From: Bin127 sp965221625
GTDB lineage: Bacteria > Chloroflexota > Dehalococcoidia > Lucifugimonadales > Lucifugimonadaceae
Length of the DNA: 64,000 bases
Direction of reading: 5' to 3'
Assembly: GCA_965221625.1 (NCBI GenBank)
Contig: OZ244903.1
Location: 2,108,001-2,172,000 of the forward strand
Below the pieces are notes generated by a model. The model made no database searches. It had not been told where the DNA came from and saw only the letters and a program-made list of their open reading frames with translations. Made by a program: the position numbers and the translations under genes. This document shows positions 25,592-34,346 of the stretch, piece after piece (positions within the stretch are counted from its first letter, which is position 1; each line of letters begins with the position of its first letter).

Positions 25592-28522
25592 ATGGCGCGC
25601 CCAAGCACGCACGCTTTAGTCTTGACGGCGATTATTGCTTTTTCGGTGTTGCAGCTCGGTGCTTCTCTCGTTGGGGTAGACCTTGAGCATGTCGAATATC
25701 GCAACCTGCGCTCTATAAGTTCCGATCCGGCCTATGTCGATTCCCTTCCGAACGTCGCCGACCGAGAAAGACCAAGTCGCGTTCGCATGCACGCGGGCAA
25801 CGTGGATCCGTTCGCCATCGCGATCGCGATTACTCGCAGAGTTGTTGAAGACGACATCGGCTACTGGACATTCAACATTTGGAATGGCAATGAAACCGAA
25901 GCCACGATCAGGATCACTGCGTCCAACGATCTCGGCACCGCAGTTACCGAATCCTCGGAAAGGTGCGCCTCCGCATTGAGCGGTTGGGATTGCACCATTA
26001 GCGCACGGGACGAATTGAACGTGACGTTTGCAGCATCCGTCGAGCATAACTGCGATGCATCAAGAATTCGATTGACCATTGTCCCGTCCGTAGAAGGGCA
26101 CACGATCTTGCACGGGCAGCTCAGCGGTTTGGTTAACAGAGGTTCAACATTCGATTGTCCTGACATCATGCTCTCAAACCCAGCGTTTGATCCCGCATTC
26201 GGAATCGCAACATGGGATGTCGAGATATCAATGCAGAATTGGGCAAACGACCCTGGTATCGACATCACGCTCGGTTCCCATGTCGAAGTCGGTGCGCTGC
26301 CAGACGGGTGCACTTCGTCCGGCGGCACCGTGACCTGCAAGGTAACCGAGTTCAACTCCGATCCCTCCGATTTCAACGTTCGTCGAGAGATAGGACAAAG
26401 CTGCACGCCACAGTCAATCGACATTACGGCGTCTGCTAAGTTCGCTGACGATGGCGTGCCGATTACGGTGCAAGGCACGTCGTTATCAATCCCCGAGTTA
26501 AATCCATGCATCTCAACAATCGAAATCATCCCGCAGGATCTCACACTGTCAACTGGTTCGTCAGCCGAGATTGGCGCAAACGTATTCGACGATGCAAATG
26601 AATCGTTAGTTCAATTGCCACCAACTGCCAATCTGACGTGGGGTGCAGCGCGGGGGAGCGTCTCTTCACTCGACGGATTAGCAGCGAACTATCGGGCACC
26701 GGAAACTCAAGGCGATGGGACCGACACGATCTCAGCATCGCTAACCTACGGTGGGCTCCGCCTAAACGCCAGCGCGCAGGTGGTAATCACCCAACCGCAA
26801 CCCACCGCCTCGCCACCACAAACACCATCACCTACCAACACGCCTACGCCAATCCCTCCGACCACAACAGTATCCCATACACCTTCGCCAACTAACACAT
26901 CTACCCCAATCCCGCCGTCAGCAACACCCACTCATGCACCATCACCAACCTATACGCCCACGCCGATCCCCACTACCGCTACAACCACCCACACACCTGC
27001 GCCAACTCATACCCCCACGCCAGTCCCACCAACCTCTACACCAGATCACACCACTACGCCCACGCAGACGCCATCACCAACCAACACGCCAACACCATTT
27101 CCCCCGACCGCGACACCAATTTCGCCGCCTACTCCTGTTCCCCCGAGTGTTACGCAAACTACCACGCCATCGCCAACCCAAATTCCTACAGTGCAACCCT
27201 GTCAACCTCCGCGGCAGCCTCGCGCCATCTCCGCCGAACTCGCTTCGGCATCGTCGATGCGGATCGCTTGGGAGCCACCGAACCCTCGTCCAACAGATTG
27301 CCCGTTATTGGGATATCGACTCCGTTATGCCCGAAGCTCAAGCGATGAACCGTATCGATCAATCTCTGTGGCATCTGAATCAACGTCGATCATAGTAGAC
27401 GACATTCAGGCGGGTATCCTCTACGAATACGCGTTGTGGGCGTTCAGTTCCGCAGGCGATGGGGACTTTGCTTCGGGTGCACTGCTGATGCCGCTGCCTA
27501 CGCCAACGCCTACGCCTAGCCAAACACCGCCCCAGTCCTCAATCTCGCCTACCGCAACATCCACGCCTACCTCCACCCCATCGAGTTCACGAAGACAGCG
27601 CAAGATCAGATCGCCAGAAAGACCGGAAGAGGTCGATGCGGAGCGTGGTTCTGAGGCGATGGTGGTCTATTGGGAGCGTCCAAAATGGGACGGAGGCGCG
27701 CAGATTGTCGCTTACTCGTTGGATTGGACGCCAAACCCACTGCCATTCCAAACCTTCATCCCTGCGAGAGAGTTGTCGATACCGGTCTATGGACTTGACA
27801 CCGACGTCAGATACCGCATGAAAGTTCGCGCCCACAATAGCAAGCGCGACGGAATTTCAGGTTTCGTCAGAGTCGAGCTCGGAAACACACTCATGCGCCG
27901 CAGAGGCACCGAAACTTACGCCGGGTCGATCTCCTACGGAATGTCGACGACGCTGAGCAACGATGACGACATGGAGGGATTCGCGATACTCGCCAGCGAG
28001 GAGTCGATGTTCTACGGCGATCGCATGATCGTAAACATCGGTCAAGTCGCGGGCAGAGAGTTGGATGCCAAAGCAGTGCCAGCGGACATCGAGTTCGCCG
28101 CCAAGGCGTACTCGATCTCATTCGAAGTAGCCTCGAATCGGGACCTTCCCGAGTTGATCGACAGCGAATATCGTCTAATGCAACCGCTCGAAATCTGCAT
28201 CGCGCCGTTGGAACACGCAACAACGCACCGATCCACTTACGCCATTGCCCTCACATCGTCCGGCAATGATGTGCGAATTCTTGACAGCACGCCAACACTC
28301 GTGAGATCGCGCTCCATGATCTGCGCCCCCATCTGGGACATCCCGACACAGTCCAAGTTGACGGTCGCTTTGGTGAGACACGTGTCACTGGAATCCACGC
28401 CGGATGGGTCAGAGTCGACGCACCGTTCGGCAATCGCTGCAAGTGTTGCCACGATACCAGTTGTGCTCCTCATCCTGGTCCTGGCATCGAGCTTGACCGC
28501 TAGACATCGCAGTCAGGGATAG
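25592..28522 (+). CDS. Large surface protein: beta domains, Pro/Thr-rich linker, fibronectin III domains, C-terminal anchor
   Basis: A 976-residue protein with an N-terminal signal or anchor helix (ALVLTAIIAFSVLQLGASLVGV) and a C-terminal helix at about 947-970 (VATIPVVLLILVLASSLTA) followed by RHRSQG, so it is tethered to the membrane. Residues about 30-400 are beta-rich with paired cysteines, resembling DUF11-like or Ig-like repeats. Residues about 405-530 are a linker of TPSPTNTPTPIPP units. Two fibronectin III-like modules follow: PRAISAELASASSMRIAWEPP to YEYALWAFSSAGDGDF, and RPEEVDAERGSEAMVVYWERP to YRMKVRAHNSKRDG, joined by a second TPTPTPS linker. No enzymatic motif is seen. Adhesion or an S-layer-associated role is a guess. 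It has its own promoter. Confidence 0.75.
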   Translation: MARPSTHALVLTAIIAFSVLQLGASLVGVDLEHVEYRNLRSISSDPAYVDSLPNVADRERPSRVRMHAGNVDPFAIAIAITRRVVEDDIGYWTFNIWNGNETEATIRITASNDLGTAVTESSERCASALSGWDCTISARDELNVTFAASVEHNCDASRIRLTIVPSVEGHTILHGQLSGLVNRGSTFDCPDIMLSNPAFDPAFGIATWDVEISMQNWANDPGIDITLGSHVEVGALPDGCTSSGGTVTCKVTEFNSDPSDFNVRREIGQSCTPQSIDITASAKFADDGVPITVQGTSLSIPELNPCISTIEIIPQDLTLSTGSSAEIGANVFDDANESLVQLPPTANLTWGAARGSVSSLDGLAANYRAPETQGDGTDTISASLTYGGLRLNASAQVVITQPQPTASPPQTPSPTNTPTPIPPTTTVSHTPSPTNTSTPIPPSATPTHAPSPTYTPTPIPTTATTTHTPAPTHTPTPVPPTSTPDHTTTPTQTPSPTNTPTPFPPTATPISPPTPVPPSVTQTTTPSPTQIPTVQPCQPPRQPRAISAELASASSMRIAWEPPNPRPTDCPLLGYRLRYARSSSDEPYRSISVASESTSIIVDDIQAGILYEYALWAFSSAGDGDFASGALLMPLPTPTPTPSQTPPQSSISPTATSTPTSTPSSSRRQRKIRSPERPEEVDAERGSEAMVVYWERPKWDGGAQIVAYSLDWTPNPLPFQTFIPARELSIPVYGLDTDVRYRMKVRAHNSKRDGISGFVRVELGNTLMRRRGTETYAGSISYGMSTTLSNDDDMEGFAILASEESMFYGDRMIVNIGQVAGRELDAKAVPADIEFAAKAYSISFEVASNRDLPELIDSEYRLMQPLEICIAPLEHATTHRSTYAIALTSSGNDVRILDSTPTLVRSRSMICAPIWDIPTQSKLTVALVRHVSLESTPDGSESTHRSAIAASVATIPVVLLILVLASSLTARHRSQG
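26790..27190 (+). repeat. Degenerate tandem repeat encoding the Pro/Thr linker
   Basis: Imperfect units of roughly 60-66 bp built on CACCAACACGCCTACGCC-like cores repeat about six times in frame and encode TPSPTNTPTPIPP variants. The base composition is C/A-rich on the coding strand. The units are translated and lack conserved spacer organisation, so this is a protein linker repeat and not a CRISPR array. Confidence 0.8.
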
Positions 28523-28617
28523 AATTCACTCACGGTGCGCAACAAATGGAAGAACGGAGTCAGGAGATTGGATCCCTTGACCCCGCTCTTCGGTAGGTCC
28601 TAACAGCAAGGTAAGAA

Positions 28618-30531
28618 CTACGGGCTGTATCCCGAATTGGCAATTCGCGGCGGCAACTGCGGCGCGTATCGGGCCATCTGGTCGAGCATCATCGAGAAGT
28701 CTTGGTAAGCGGTCACGTTGCCCAATGACGGCTCAAGAACCCGCAAACGACGATTCAACTCGCTCAGATCACGCCCAATGTCCCCGTATCCGTCACCAAA
28801 TGGCTGAGGAAGCGCGCTGTAACGGTCGGCGGCCAGCGCAACGATCGTCCCCAGCTTAAGCATCGGATCGTGTGCGGCTTCGAATTCCTCTCGCCAGTGC
28901 CCAGACACAGATCCGTATTGCTCACGCGATTGTCCGGTGTTCGGATCGACCCAGCGGACTTCGATGTCACCTAATCTTGCCGTGCTGGCTCGCCGCTGAT
29001 CGACCGCGTCGGTCAGACTCAACTCGTAGAGCACGGTTGTCGCCGCGCCAGATGGGATCTCCGCGAACTCTTTTCGGTTCTGCGTGAACGCCGCGTCGTC
29101 GGTGACCCGGTTTTCGTATCCCACAATTCGCCACTCCGCCACTGAACTCGGATCCCAAGTTACTTGGGCCCGGGTTTGATCGGCAAATGGCGTTGAGATG
29201 CGCAGCCAGTTGTCCCGTTCGAACGTTGACTTTGCCTGTCCCTCAGTGTCCAAATACCTGTACCAGCCGTTGCCATGCTGTGCGAGTTGCTCTAGCAGGT
29301 GGTCGTTGTAGTTGGATACGCCCACGCCGATCGTAATGAGACGCAACGGGTTAAACGGATCGTGGTCGCCTGCCGATTCCAAGATGGCAAAGGGATCCGT
29401 CGCATCGACGTTCGCCACGCCGTCGGACATCAGAATGATGTAATTTACAGCCTCAGGATTTCGCCTCCGCGCCTCGTCAGCAAATTTGACGCCTTGGTTC
29501 AAACCAGCCTGCACGTTGGTCGAGTCATTCGGGCGAAGGCCTCGGATCGAAGACAGGACCTCGGGGTGGTCCGGTTCCAAGTGTGGCAACCGATGCGTTA
29601 CGTGCGAGGAGAAATGCACTACTGCCATGCGATCTTGCTGTGTCAAGCTTTCGCGGATACTATGGGCGGCGGCTCGTGCAACACCCACCCGGTTGCCATC
29701 GGCCATGGAGCCGGATGCGTCGAGTACCAGAGTCACGTTTACCGGTTTCGCGCGCGCATCCAACTCCGGAGCCTGGAATCCCAATCGGGCGATGTGCAAC
29801 CCGTGATCCAAGGGATGGCGAAACACCTCAGTGTCAATGCCGAATTCGTCATCGCGTGAAGGCGGTGCATAACCGTAGTCGAACGAGTTGACCCACTCCT
29901 CAGCGCGAACCGAGTCGGGATCCACGTCGAGCCCCTGCGACACCCAATTCAGTGCCAGTCGGTAAGACGTGCGGTCCGTGTCCAGACTGAATGTAGAGAC
30001 AGCGTCTTCGTAAGTCGACACAGCCGGGTTGCGTCGGTAGTCCCGGAAAGTCGTCGCACTAGGTTGTGAAGAACGCGCCGGAGCAGAGGTCGCAGCGGGA
30101 GCCGGTGTGGCAGGTACGGTATTGCGAGAAACGACCACACTCTCACCTTGGATTTCAACTTCACGCTCGACCACTACGGTCAACACGGGTGGGACTTGCA
30201 ATTCCTTCTCAACCAACTTTTCCACTTCAACGACGACCTGCCTCTCGACCTCAACTTCTCGCTCCACTACTACGGTTTGGACTACGGGCACCTCTCTCTC
30301 GACTACCACATCCCTTGGCACCTCCACCCGCTTCTCGACGACAACGGTTTGGACTACCCGTTGTGGCACGAGCCTTTCAACTTCCACCTCCCTAATGACT
30401 TCAACGGGCACTTCCACGTGCCGTTCCACGACAACCGTCTGGACCACAAACTCCTCTGCGGCGCAGGCGATGGCAGTCAATGCTGAGATCCCGATCAGGA
30501 ACAGCAACAGCGTCTTTCTTGCGTGGTTCAT
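28618..30531 (-). CDS. VWA-domain lipoprotein (YfbK-like) with V/E/K-rich stalk
   Basis: A 637-residue exported protein. The signal peptide ends in a lipobox with Cys23 (A-I-A-C). Residues about 28-135 are a repetitive stalk in which VVQTVVVE recurs three times among EVEV/VEK units, then a short Ala/Pro linker. From about 160 it follows the YfbK pattern: a YfbK N-terminal domain (STFSLDTDRTSYRLALNW, EEWVNSFDYGY), a von Willebrand A domain with the MIDAS DASGS starting at residue 271, and a DUF3520-like C-terminal part. The metal site is intact (D-x-S-x-S, later Thr in NDSTN and Asp in MSDGVA). It may bind ligands or partner proteins at the cell surface. A good GAGGAGG ribosome site precedes the ATG. 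Confidence 0.88.
   Translation of the reverse strand: MNHARKTLLLFLIGISALTAIACAAEEFVVQTVVVERHVEVPVEVIREVEVERLVPQRVVQTVVVEKRVEVPRDVVVEREVPVVQTVVVEREVEVERQVVVEVEKLVEKELQVPPVLTVVVEREVEIQGESVVVSRNTVPATPAPAATSAPARSSQPSATTFRDYRRNPAVSTYEDAVSTFSLDTDRTSYRLALNWVSQGLDVDPDSVRAEEWVNSFDYGYAPPSRDDEFGIDTEVFRHPLDHGLHIARLGFQAPELDARAKPVNVTLVLDASGSMADGNRVGVARAAAHSIRESLTQQDRMAVVHFSSHVTHRLPHLEPDHPEVLSSIRGLRPNDSTNVQAGLNQGVKFADEARRRNPEAVNYIILMSDGVANVDATDPFAILESAGDHDPFNPLRLITIGVGVSNYNDHLLEQLAQHGNGWYRYLDTEGQAKSTFERDNWLRISTPFADQTRAQVTWDPSSVAEWRIVGYENRVTDDAAFTQNRKEFAEIPSGAATTVLYELSLTDAVDQRRASTARLGDIEVRWVDPNTGQSREQYGSVSGHWREEFEAAHDPMLKLGTIVALAADRYSALPQPFGDGYGDIGRDLSELNRRLRVLEPSLGNVTAYQDFSMMLDQMARYAPQLPPRIANSGYSP
30160..30460 (-). 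repeat. Repetitive DNA encoding the V/E/K stalk
   Basis: The part of the lipoprotein gene encoding VVQTVVVE, EVEVE and VEK units is internally repetitive. On the opposite strand it creates apparent long frames rich in Ser/Thr that are artefacts of the repeat. Confidence 0.7.
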
Positions 30532-30680
30532 TCGATAACCTCCTCAGGTTTCGGGCGTTATAACTTGAATGACGAACCACGACGCAGATTTGTTCCATAG
30601 CCGAAAACGGGACATACGTCGGCGTTTACACGAATGCAACGCGAACCTAGTCCGGGATAAATGATCCCGCCGAGCGAGAT

Positions 30681-30698
30681 GCTGCCTGATCGGGCAGC
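30681..30698. repeat. Inverted repeat between bicupin and VWA genes
   Basis: GCTGCC (30681-30686) pairs with GGCAGC (30693-30698), with a T-G pair extending the stem to seven around GATC. It lies 73 bp past the end of the bicupin operon and may mark its 3' end, although no T run follows on the minus strand. Confidence 0.35.
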
Positions 30699-30770
30699 GC
30701 GCAACGTCGAAGGTTGATGACTAGTTCTGGGGCGTCTCGGTCGGTTAAACGCCGGCGCAAATGAAGTCCA

Positions 30771-31511
30771 TCAGTCGCACAAAACCCTAGGCGGCGGATT
30801 CAATACCGGGTGAATCGCCAGGAGCTTGCTGGGTTGATCAGACGGATTGTTGGTGGCGTGGCGGATGGTCGGTTCGCAGAGGAACACGTCACCGGCAGGA
30901 AGCGGCACCGAATCGTCATCCCCGTAAACCGCCGTCATGTCGCCTTCGATGCAGAACATCGTCTCCTCGTGAGCCGGGTGGTAGTGGTTCGGCGTGTGGG
31001 CACCCGGCTCGAACTGCAGCTCGCTGAAGTACGTGCTCTTTGCATCACGGAAGTCGCCGACCATATCAACGCGCATCACACCAGGAGAGAACTCGAACGC
31101 TTCGTACTCAGCTCGGATTAGTACGTTGCGTCCCGGCGAGGCATCGCGGACAATCGGCAACTCGGCTTCGACTCTCTCGACCGATGGATCTGGACTCACA
31201 GTGATGATGCGCGCTGTTGTTTCTCCCGTGTTCTCGACGCTGGTTGGCACGCCTTTCGCAACTAGGACGCAATCACCAGTCGTCAAAGCGTAGCGGTGTT
31301 CGCCTTCAATGAAGGCCACGTCGCCGGAGTATATGAACCAAGATTCTTCATGCGTCGTGTTCGCCTGGTACGGAGTTGATCCGCTTGCCTGGATAGCGAT
31401 GTCCAATACGGTGAGCATCTTGGAGCCGGTGGAAGCGTCGGTCAAGGTGCGCACCTCAACTTCACGACAAGGACGCTCTACAGGTTGTTCGTTACGTCGG
31501 TTAATCGGCAT
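30771..31511 (-). CDS. Bicupin protein
   Basis: A 246-residue protein with two cupin_2 barrels. The first is around residues 40-105 (NTTHEESWFIYSGDVAFIEG, then DCVLVAKGVPTSVEN). The second is around 165-235 (FEPGAHTPNHYHPAHEETMFCIEGD with the H-x-H-x-x-x-x-E metal set, then GDVFLCEPTIRHATNN with the last His). Only the second barrel has the full metal-ligand pattern. Cupins include dioxygenases, isomerases and sugar- or ligand-binding proteins; nothing further can be assigned. It is the last gene of a minus-strand operon after the phosphatase gene (57-bp gap). Confidence 0.83.
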   Translation of the reverse strand: MPINRRNEQPVERPCREVEVRTLTDASTGSKMLTVLDIAIQASGSTPYQANTTHEESWFIYSGDVAFIEGEHRYALTTGDCVLVAKGVPTSVENTGETTARIITVSPDPSVERVEAELPIVRDASPGRNVLIRAEYEAFEFSPGVMRVDMVGDFRDAKSTYFSELQFEPGAHTPNHYHPAHEETMFCIEGDMTAVYGDDDSVPLPAGDVFLCEPTIRHATNNPSDQPSKLLAIHPVLNPPPRVLCD

Positions 31512-31568
31512 ACGGTCGGATCCTACTCAACAACGGCGAGACACCAAACTTCACCAATCATAAACCGT

Positions 31569-32204
31569 TTAGGTTTGGCGCATGCTGTTCAAGTGCTCTG
31601 TGCTATTCAAGAGACCAAGACTGAAATGATCGCCTTCGTCGGTGTCGTAACGGAGGACTATACTGAGTCCGGTGTTTTTCATGTCGAATACATCCATCGC
31701 ATTGACGGGCAAATCTAGGAATGCGACGATCAACGCGCGGATCGTGCCACCATGGGAAACGAGACAAACATCACCCTCCCCATCCAAGATGCCCGAGTGT
31801 TCGATGAACCTTCCCGCTCGGGCAACTAACTCAATCCACGACTCGCCCTTCGGTGCACTTGCGAAGCCATGGCGACGAACGAAAACTCGATGGATGTCGT
31901 TCGGATAGCGGTCTTGTATTTCATCGAACGTCAGCCCCTCAAATTCGCCGGTAGTAATCTCTCGGAGCATCGGATCAGTCTCGTATGGATATCCCAAAGC
32001 ATCCGCGGTCATCGTGCATCGCGACAGGTCGCTTGAGACGACTCGATCGAAATCGTAGTTCCCCTTGATGTAAGCACCGAGTGCTTGCGCCTGTAGCTGA
32101 CCGTTCTTGTTCAACGGGAAATTCTTGTGGCCTTGCGAAATCCCGTCAACGTTTGCCTGGGTTTCGCCGTGCCGGATCAAGACTATCTTCTTCGAAATTT
32201 TCAT
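31569..32204 (-). CDS. Histidine phosphatase family protein (phosphoglycerate mutase-like)
   Basis: A 211-residue branch 1 histidine phosphatase. The catalytic motif VLIRHGETQAN lies at residues 8-18 with the phospho-accepting His12. SSDLSRCTMTADAL carries the second Arg, ITTGEFEGLTFDEI the Glu, and CLVSHGGTIRAL near 155 the second His. It may be a cofactor-dependent phosphoglycerate mutase-like enzyme or a phosphatase such as CobC; the sequence does not decide between them. It is 7 bp downstream of the MobA-like gene, in the same operon. Confidence 0.9.
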   Translation of the reverse strand: MKISKKIVLIRHGETQANVDGISQGHKNFPLNKNGQLQAQALGAYIKGNYDFDRVVSSDLSRCTMTADALGYPYETDPMLREITTGEFEGLTFDEIQDRYPNDIHRVFVRRHGFASAPKGESWIELVARAGRFIEHSGILDGEGDVCLVSHGGTIRALIVAFLDLPVNAMDVFDMKNTGLSIVLRYDTDEGDHFSLGLLNSTEHLNSMRQT

Positions 32205-32211
32205 AATCTCC

Positions 32212-32913
32212 TCATATCCCGCCGCGTTTCAGGTCCGGGCGGACGCGATGGAACCGGGTATCTATTATGCGTTTCGACGCGCTGAGATCATCGAGCGTGT
32301 CGACGTCGAGAAGACTGAGCAAGCGCGGGTCGATCCGTTCAACCTCGTCTTCCGTCATGATCTGGACTGGATGCTCGTCTGCATCGATCGCGGCGAGGAC
32401 TACAGCCATTGGTGATAAGACGCCGCCTGCGAGTGCTTCGGCGAACAGCTGCGTCCAAGGAGACGCGGGATAGACCGCGTGCAAGGGGTTGACGCCATTT
32501 GGATGGCGAATGAAGACCGCCGAATATCCTTCCGCGTTGCCAACCTGCGAGCGTCGCATCATCTCAAGGATCAACGCGCGGGACAGGAATGGATAGTCAG
32601 CACCAATCACGAAAGCCAGAGGTGTAGTGGACGCTTTCAACCCTGCCGCCATGCCTGACATCGGACCGTCGTAACCCGGCAAATCGGTGATTACGTGCAT
32701 TCCAAGTGCGATGCCGAGGTCCGGGATGTCGTCCTCCTGACCGGGACGAACGACGATGATCTGTTCCCTGCAGATCGACTTCAAAGTGTCCGCCACTCGG
32801 GCGAGTAGGAGTTTGCCACCGAGACCCAATAGCGGTTTAGGCACGTTCATGCCGAGGCGTGTCGAATGCCCACCAGCCAGAACAATGCCGGTGATTACCG
32901 AGGGACTGAACAT
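32212..32913 (-). CDS. Nucleotidyltransferase, MobA-like
   Basis: A 233-residue GT-A/NTP-transferase fold. GIVLAGGHSTRLGMNVPKPLL (residues 9-29) is the L-A-G-G-x-S-x-R-x-G-x-x-K signature, and GPMSGMAAGLKAS and FVIGADYPFL give the second motif with the metal-binding Asp. This order and length match molybdenum cofactor guanylyltransferase, which attaches GMP to Moco, but CTP- or GTP-dependent sugar nucleotidyltransferases look similar and no other Moco gene is in the window. It sits in the four-gene operon DUF3179, this gene, phosphatase, bicupin. Confidence 0.75.
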   Translation of the reverse strand: MFSPSVITGIVLAGGHSTRLGMNVPKPLLGLGGKLLLARVADTLKSICREQIIVVRPGQEDDIPDLGIALGMHVITDLPGYDGPMSGMAAGLKASTTPLAFVIGADYPFLSRALILEMMRRSQVGNAEGYSAVFIRHPNGVNPLHAVYPASPWTQLFAEALAGGVLSPMAVVLAAIDADEHPVQIMTEDEVERIDPRLLSLLDVDTLDDLSASKRIIDTRFHRVRPDLKRGGI

Positions 32914-32946
32914 GTACGCAGATTCGTCGAGACTTGGTCCGTCAAG

Positions 32947-34224
32947 TTAGTAGATCAACTCCACGTCGCCGTAGAACTTCGACCATGCAAACCAGAATCC
33001 CAACTGGCCGTCGAGTGGGTCGAGCCGAGTTCCTTGCATCTCGCCGTCGATACATTGACCACTGACGGCATGCCAAAGGCTACTCGTCTGTTCATCGCGG
33101 AGAATCCACGGTTCGTACTCGGAATGAGGGGACGCCCGTTGATTCAGCTCATCTCTTTGGTTTCTTTCGACCACTCGGTTGGGTCGGTACGGGTTCTTGC
33201 TTTCGCCTGCAAAGGTGAGGACCTGATCGTCAACTACTCGCGAAAAAGCGACGTAAGTCGCAGACGATCTCTCGCATACCAGAAGTATTGGTTCGTTGCC
33301 GATCGAATCGTTGATGACCGGTTGTTGCTGCATGAGATGCGCAGAATACATGCGCGTTGCTTGAATCTCTTGCGGGTGAGACACACCAAGCACGACATCC
33401 TTGTCAGGTAATCGCTTGTCATTGGTGCGCTGGCTAAACAGTCCGGGGCGAGTCGATGCGTAGTAGTTCTCGAAAATGTCGACTTCCGGCGTCGATGAGG
33501 GGGACAGCAACTCCGAATTTGCCCAGACGCTCGACCAAGCTGCCCAGGTAGTGTTCAGACATGGTATGCGCTCCAGTTGATGCCCGGCGTCAGGACCAAT
33601 GATCGCCTGACCGGTGAACTGCAGGTAGTGACTTTCATCCTCGGCTTCTAGCAAAGTGCTGTTGAGAACCAACTTGTCGGTTGGCGCGAGGGTGAAGGAT
33701 TCGCCGTTGGGGCCGATGCTGACGAAGGCCCGTGCCGAGTAGGTGATGGGTGACCACGTAACCGATACTGGCAGATTACCAAACTCTTCGTTGGCGACCT
33801 CTCTAACCGCCATGGCTGACAACGGATACGCGATGGCGTCGCCGTCAATCTGCAGTCCGATCACACGGTCATCCGGGTTGATGACGTCCTCAATCGCGTC
33901 CGCCTCCAAATACTCGACTTCATCCCAGTTCTTGAAGCGGATACCGCCTTGAATCGTGCGAATCTTCTCCGGATACGACGTGCGTTCGCCAGCAAGGTGT
34001 AACGAAATCCGCCGCGAGAAGTAGCCAGCCCGGAAGCCGAAGTAGAGGACGAATGCGGCGATCCACGCAGTCCATACAATCCCCCAGATCAGACCGTACA
34101 CCTGAACGACGACGGGATACAGAGGGACGAAAATCGCGATGAAGACGACGAACGCCCGGACGCGCGGTTCGAGTTTGACGATCCGAAGGTTTATTGCCCT
34201 GACGATATTGAGGATCGGATTCAA
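32947..34224 (-). CDS. DUF3179 domain membrane protein
   Basis: A 425-residue protein with two N-terminal helices (about 24-42 and 45-65), then a soluble domain facing one side of the membrane. IDGDAIAYPLSAMAVREVANEEFGNLPV and the tail FWFAWSKFYGDVELIY are characteristic of DUF3179 (PF11376), as are the middle blocks SSLWHAVSGQCIDGE and GTRLDPLDGQ. Many family members have a cysteine-containing T-Y-C-P-L-C segment where this protein reads VTWSPITYSARAF, so any metal or redox role of those cysteines is lost here. The function of the family is unknown. It is the first gene of its operon; RraA-like gene 34347 is divergent. Confidence 0.8.
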   Translation of the reverse strand: MNPILNIVRAINLRIVKLEPRVRAFVVFIAIFVPLYPVVVQVYGLIWGIVWTAWIAAFVLYFGFRAGYFSRRISLHLAGERTSYPEKIRTIQGGIRFKNWDEVEYLEADAIEDVINPDDRVIGLQIDGDAIAYPLSAMAVREVANEEFGNLPVSVTWSPITYSARAFVSIGPNGESFTLAPTDKLVLNSTLLEAEDESHYLQFTGQAIIGPDAGHQLERIPCLNTTWAAWSSVWANSELLSPSSTPEVDIFENYYASTRPGLFSQRTNDKRLPDKDVVLGVSHPQEIQATRMYSAHLMQQQPVINDSIGNEPILLVCERSSATYVAFSRVVDDQVLTFAGESKNPYRPNRVVERNQRDELNQRASPHSEYEPWILRDEQTSSLWHAVSGQCIDGEMQGTRLDPLDGQLGFWFAWSKFYGDVELIY

Positions 34225-34346
34225 ATGACGTGTTCTCGCTTCGGCATTATTGCGAGGGATAGGTCGATTCTAGCCGCTATCGAACGCGGGTTCGGTTCGG
34301 CTATACTTCGTTAGCGTCTTGCTTCGAGGGTTTAGGAGGCGATTTC

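Noticed and set aside
26790..27190. CRISPR-like periodic repeats
   Set aside because: The units are imperfect, contiguous, in frame and translate to TPTP linkers; there are no unique spacers of constant length and no cas genes.
30107..30538. Long plus-strand frames rich in Ser/Thr inside the VWA gene
   Set aside because: They are the complement of the repetitive V/E/K stalk; the minus-strand frame has signal peptide, lipobox and recognisable domains.
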